The position numbers and the translations under genes are program-made. From the NCBI RefSeq assembly GCF_011290685.1, contig NZ_JAANYN010000002.1:1-64000 (forward strand): DNA of 64,000 nt. Direction: 5' to 3'. Of this stretch, positions 62,772 through 64,000 are shown in pieces. Source of the stretch: Cyclobacterium plantarum (lineage in GTDB: Bacteria; Bacteroidota; Bacteroidia; Cytophagales; Cyclobacteriaceae). Under the pieces are notes generated by a model. The model saw nothing but the letters and a program-made list of their open reading frames with translations. It ran no database searches and had not been told where the DNA came from. How positions within the stretch are numbered: position 1 is the stretch's first letter; each line of letters begins with the position of its first letter.

Positions 62772-63576
62772 ATATATCCTTCATAAGTGTGATAAATCTG
62801 CATACCTTATCGGTTCTCACTAGAAAGCATCAACTCCACCAAACCCTCACCTTTCCACTTTCAAATTAATCATTTCGGATTAGGAGGCAAGCCGCATTTT
62901 GATATTTTTTTGCATTCCACCTTTGCCTGGTTCCTTCATTTCCCGAGTATAAAGCAATTCCACTCATAGGTGTAATTCCTTATATTGTCCTATAACAACC
63001 CCAAAAATAGCCAAAACTGGCACTTCTAAAGTCCCCAAAGGCTGCTCCGAACCCCAGCTGAGGACTTCAAAAATAAACGCCCGGACTAAAAACTGACAAG
63101 CGTTCACCAAAAACTGACAGCCTTGAATATAAAACATTCAACGTTTCGGTTCGGAAGTCGGCTTTTGAAGCTAAAAACTGAAGATTTTTGTTGAAAACGG
63201 ACTGCTTTCCATTCCATAAAAATTCAGCACTGACATTTTTTTCGATTTCCAAAAAAATGGAGACTTCTGAACCCGAATCATACAGTTCAGAACCTCGCCT
63301 GTCAGTATTTTATATGCAACGTTTCGATTTTGAAGTGAATCGTCGCAGGTTTTTGGCAGCTTTTTGCAGCTTTTTTATGCAAGGTTTCACCTAAAAGGTG
63401 CACCGTTGAATAAAATAAATGAGCGGTTGAAGGTTGGAATCGAACCGTTGCATTGCTGGATTGAAACAGTGTGTTTCTGAACCGGGCCAGCGATGTTTAT
63501 AACCGCCGCATGGGAGGGAAAAAGAGGGATTTTATTGCAGTAACATTTTAAATCAAGCCAGGTTACTATACTTCCT
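62772..63576. other. intergenic, no gene recognised
   Basis: About 800 bases without a believable coding sequence. Short open frames lack protein-like composition. Phrases such as AAAAACTGACA recur near 63090-63120. No hairpin with a T-run was found after the cassette genes. Confidence 0.45.
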
Positions 63577-64000
63577 TCAGGAATAAACCCCTATGCCAAA
63601 CAATCCCGCTGGCACCTTCTTTCCCGGATGCTTTAGCTGAAGGACCAGCTTTATTACCTTGACAGGGGTAGCAAACAGGATTTCATACCTGCTTTGGTGG
63701 TTGTTTTTTTCCTCATAAAGCAGGCTGCCCCGCTCATCGAGCAACCGAAACTCCCGCACACAAAAAGGCATCACCCTTTCATCATGGCCCCTCAGCGTTG
63801 ACTCCAGGGGATGATCAAAGTCGGTATCAAACCAAAGCAAAATTTTCCTGATTTTCTGCTGTTCCGGCCAGGAAAAAGTAAGGGTCGGTTCAGGGTCCGT
63901 TGGATCAGCCAGCCAGGCATTGGTTTGTATGGTTGGGCGAAAGCTGCCATTGAGCAGGTTTTCAGGGCTGTATAGTTGCAGTGATGGAGTACAACTGATG
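63577..64000 (-). CDS. FAD-dependent oxidoreductase, C-terminal part (cut by window edge)
   Basis: The minus-strand frame is open from the right edge to the stop at 63577 (about 140 codons). It aligns throughout with the C-terminal domain of the oxidoreductase at 41521: LQLYSPENLLNGSFRPTIQT versus LKMYAKENLFNGIFRP, then LLWFDTDFDHPLESTLRGHDE versus NLFFDTDFDHALESTLMGHPE, and KKVPAGLFGIGVYS versus ASVPAALFGILCY. The catalytic FAD domain must lie to the right. An apparent TTG start at 63840 is internal and not the gene start. Confidence 0.85.
   Translation of the reverse strand, partial: ISCTPSLQLYSPENLLNGSFRPTIQTNAWLADPTDPEPTLTFSWPEQQKIRKILLWFDTDFDHPLESTLRGHDERVMPFCVREFRLLDERGSLLYEEKNNHQSRYEILFATPVKVIKLVLQLKHPGKKVPAGLFGIGVYS

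Noticed and set aside
63420-63500. T-arm-like GGTTCGATTCC on the minus strand
   Set aside because: No acceptor, D or anticodon arm can be folded around it; not a tRNA gene.

Overview
The window looks like a chromosomal segment of a Bacteroidota bacterium, probably a polysaccharide-degrading Cytophagia/Cyclobacteriaceae-type organism. This rests on protein families only: two SusC/SusD outer-membrane pairs, a DUF4221 lipoprotein, an SSS symporter inside a sulfatase-bearing polysaccharide locus, and AT-rich intergenic regions with few Shine-Dalgarno sequences. No rRNA, tRNA or CRISPR array was found.

Left part (1-21.9 kb). A leftward operon (288-5237) encodes a Planctomycete-type cytochrome/DUF1549/DUF1553 lipoprotein, a DUF1501 protein and a DUF1569 protein. 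It is divergent from a SusC/SusD pair (5796-10846) that ends in a clear terminator. A secreted beta-propeller lipoprotein follows. Next are two divergent hexuronate operons that share a LacI-type operator at 16725-16744. The leftward one is kdgK-dctP-dctQ-dctM (KDG kinase and TRAP uptake). The rightward one is uxaA, an SDR-type fructuronate reductase, uxuA, and a Tat-exported Gfo/Idh/MocA oxidoreductase. Together they import uronates or uronate oligomers and convert altronate and fructuronate/mannonate to KDG and KDPG. The isomerase (UxaC), tagaturonate reductase and KDPG aldolase are not in the window.

Middle part (21.9-39.1 kb). A decayed stretch (21.9-24.4 kb) holds gene fragments around a DUF4221 lipoprotein and is followed by a ParE-like toxin-antitoxin pair. 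Then come a 1094-residue propeller-amidohydrolase, an AAC(3)-family acetyltransferase, a PEP-hydrolase-like TIM barrel, a haem-motif propeller lipoprotein and a Tm-1-like ATP-binding protein. The TIM barrel and the Tm-1-like protein correspond to the two halves of plant Tm-1. PEP carboxylase, an alginate-lyase-family enzyme, a small membrane protein and a Uma2-family protein complete this part.

Right part (39.2-58.7 kb). One long leftward polysaccharide-utilisation locus reads from SusC at 57372 down to 39209: SusC, SusD, sulfatase, large propeller lipoprotein, a protein with a flavinylation-like motif, an exported FAD oxidoreductase, an SSS symporter, a cytoplasmic FAD oxidoreductase and a GH9-like glycosidase. 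A LacI-family regulator is divergent from it, with a palindromic operator (57499-57522) between them. A third FAD oxidoreductase of the same kind is cut by the right edge.

Far right (58.7-63.5 kb) is the accessory region. Three tandem units of small hairpins carry a PIN-toxin/54-residue-protein pair, then the 54-residue gene alone with the toxin cleanly missing, then hairpins only. Next to them are two hypothetical genes separated by an attC-like inverted repeat. Core-site-like motifs and a shared 25-bp flank join the two areas and suggest integron-type or otherwise cassette-like movement without a visible integrase. This is the most novel part of the window.
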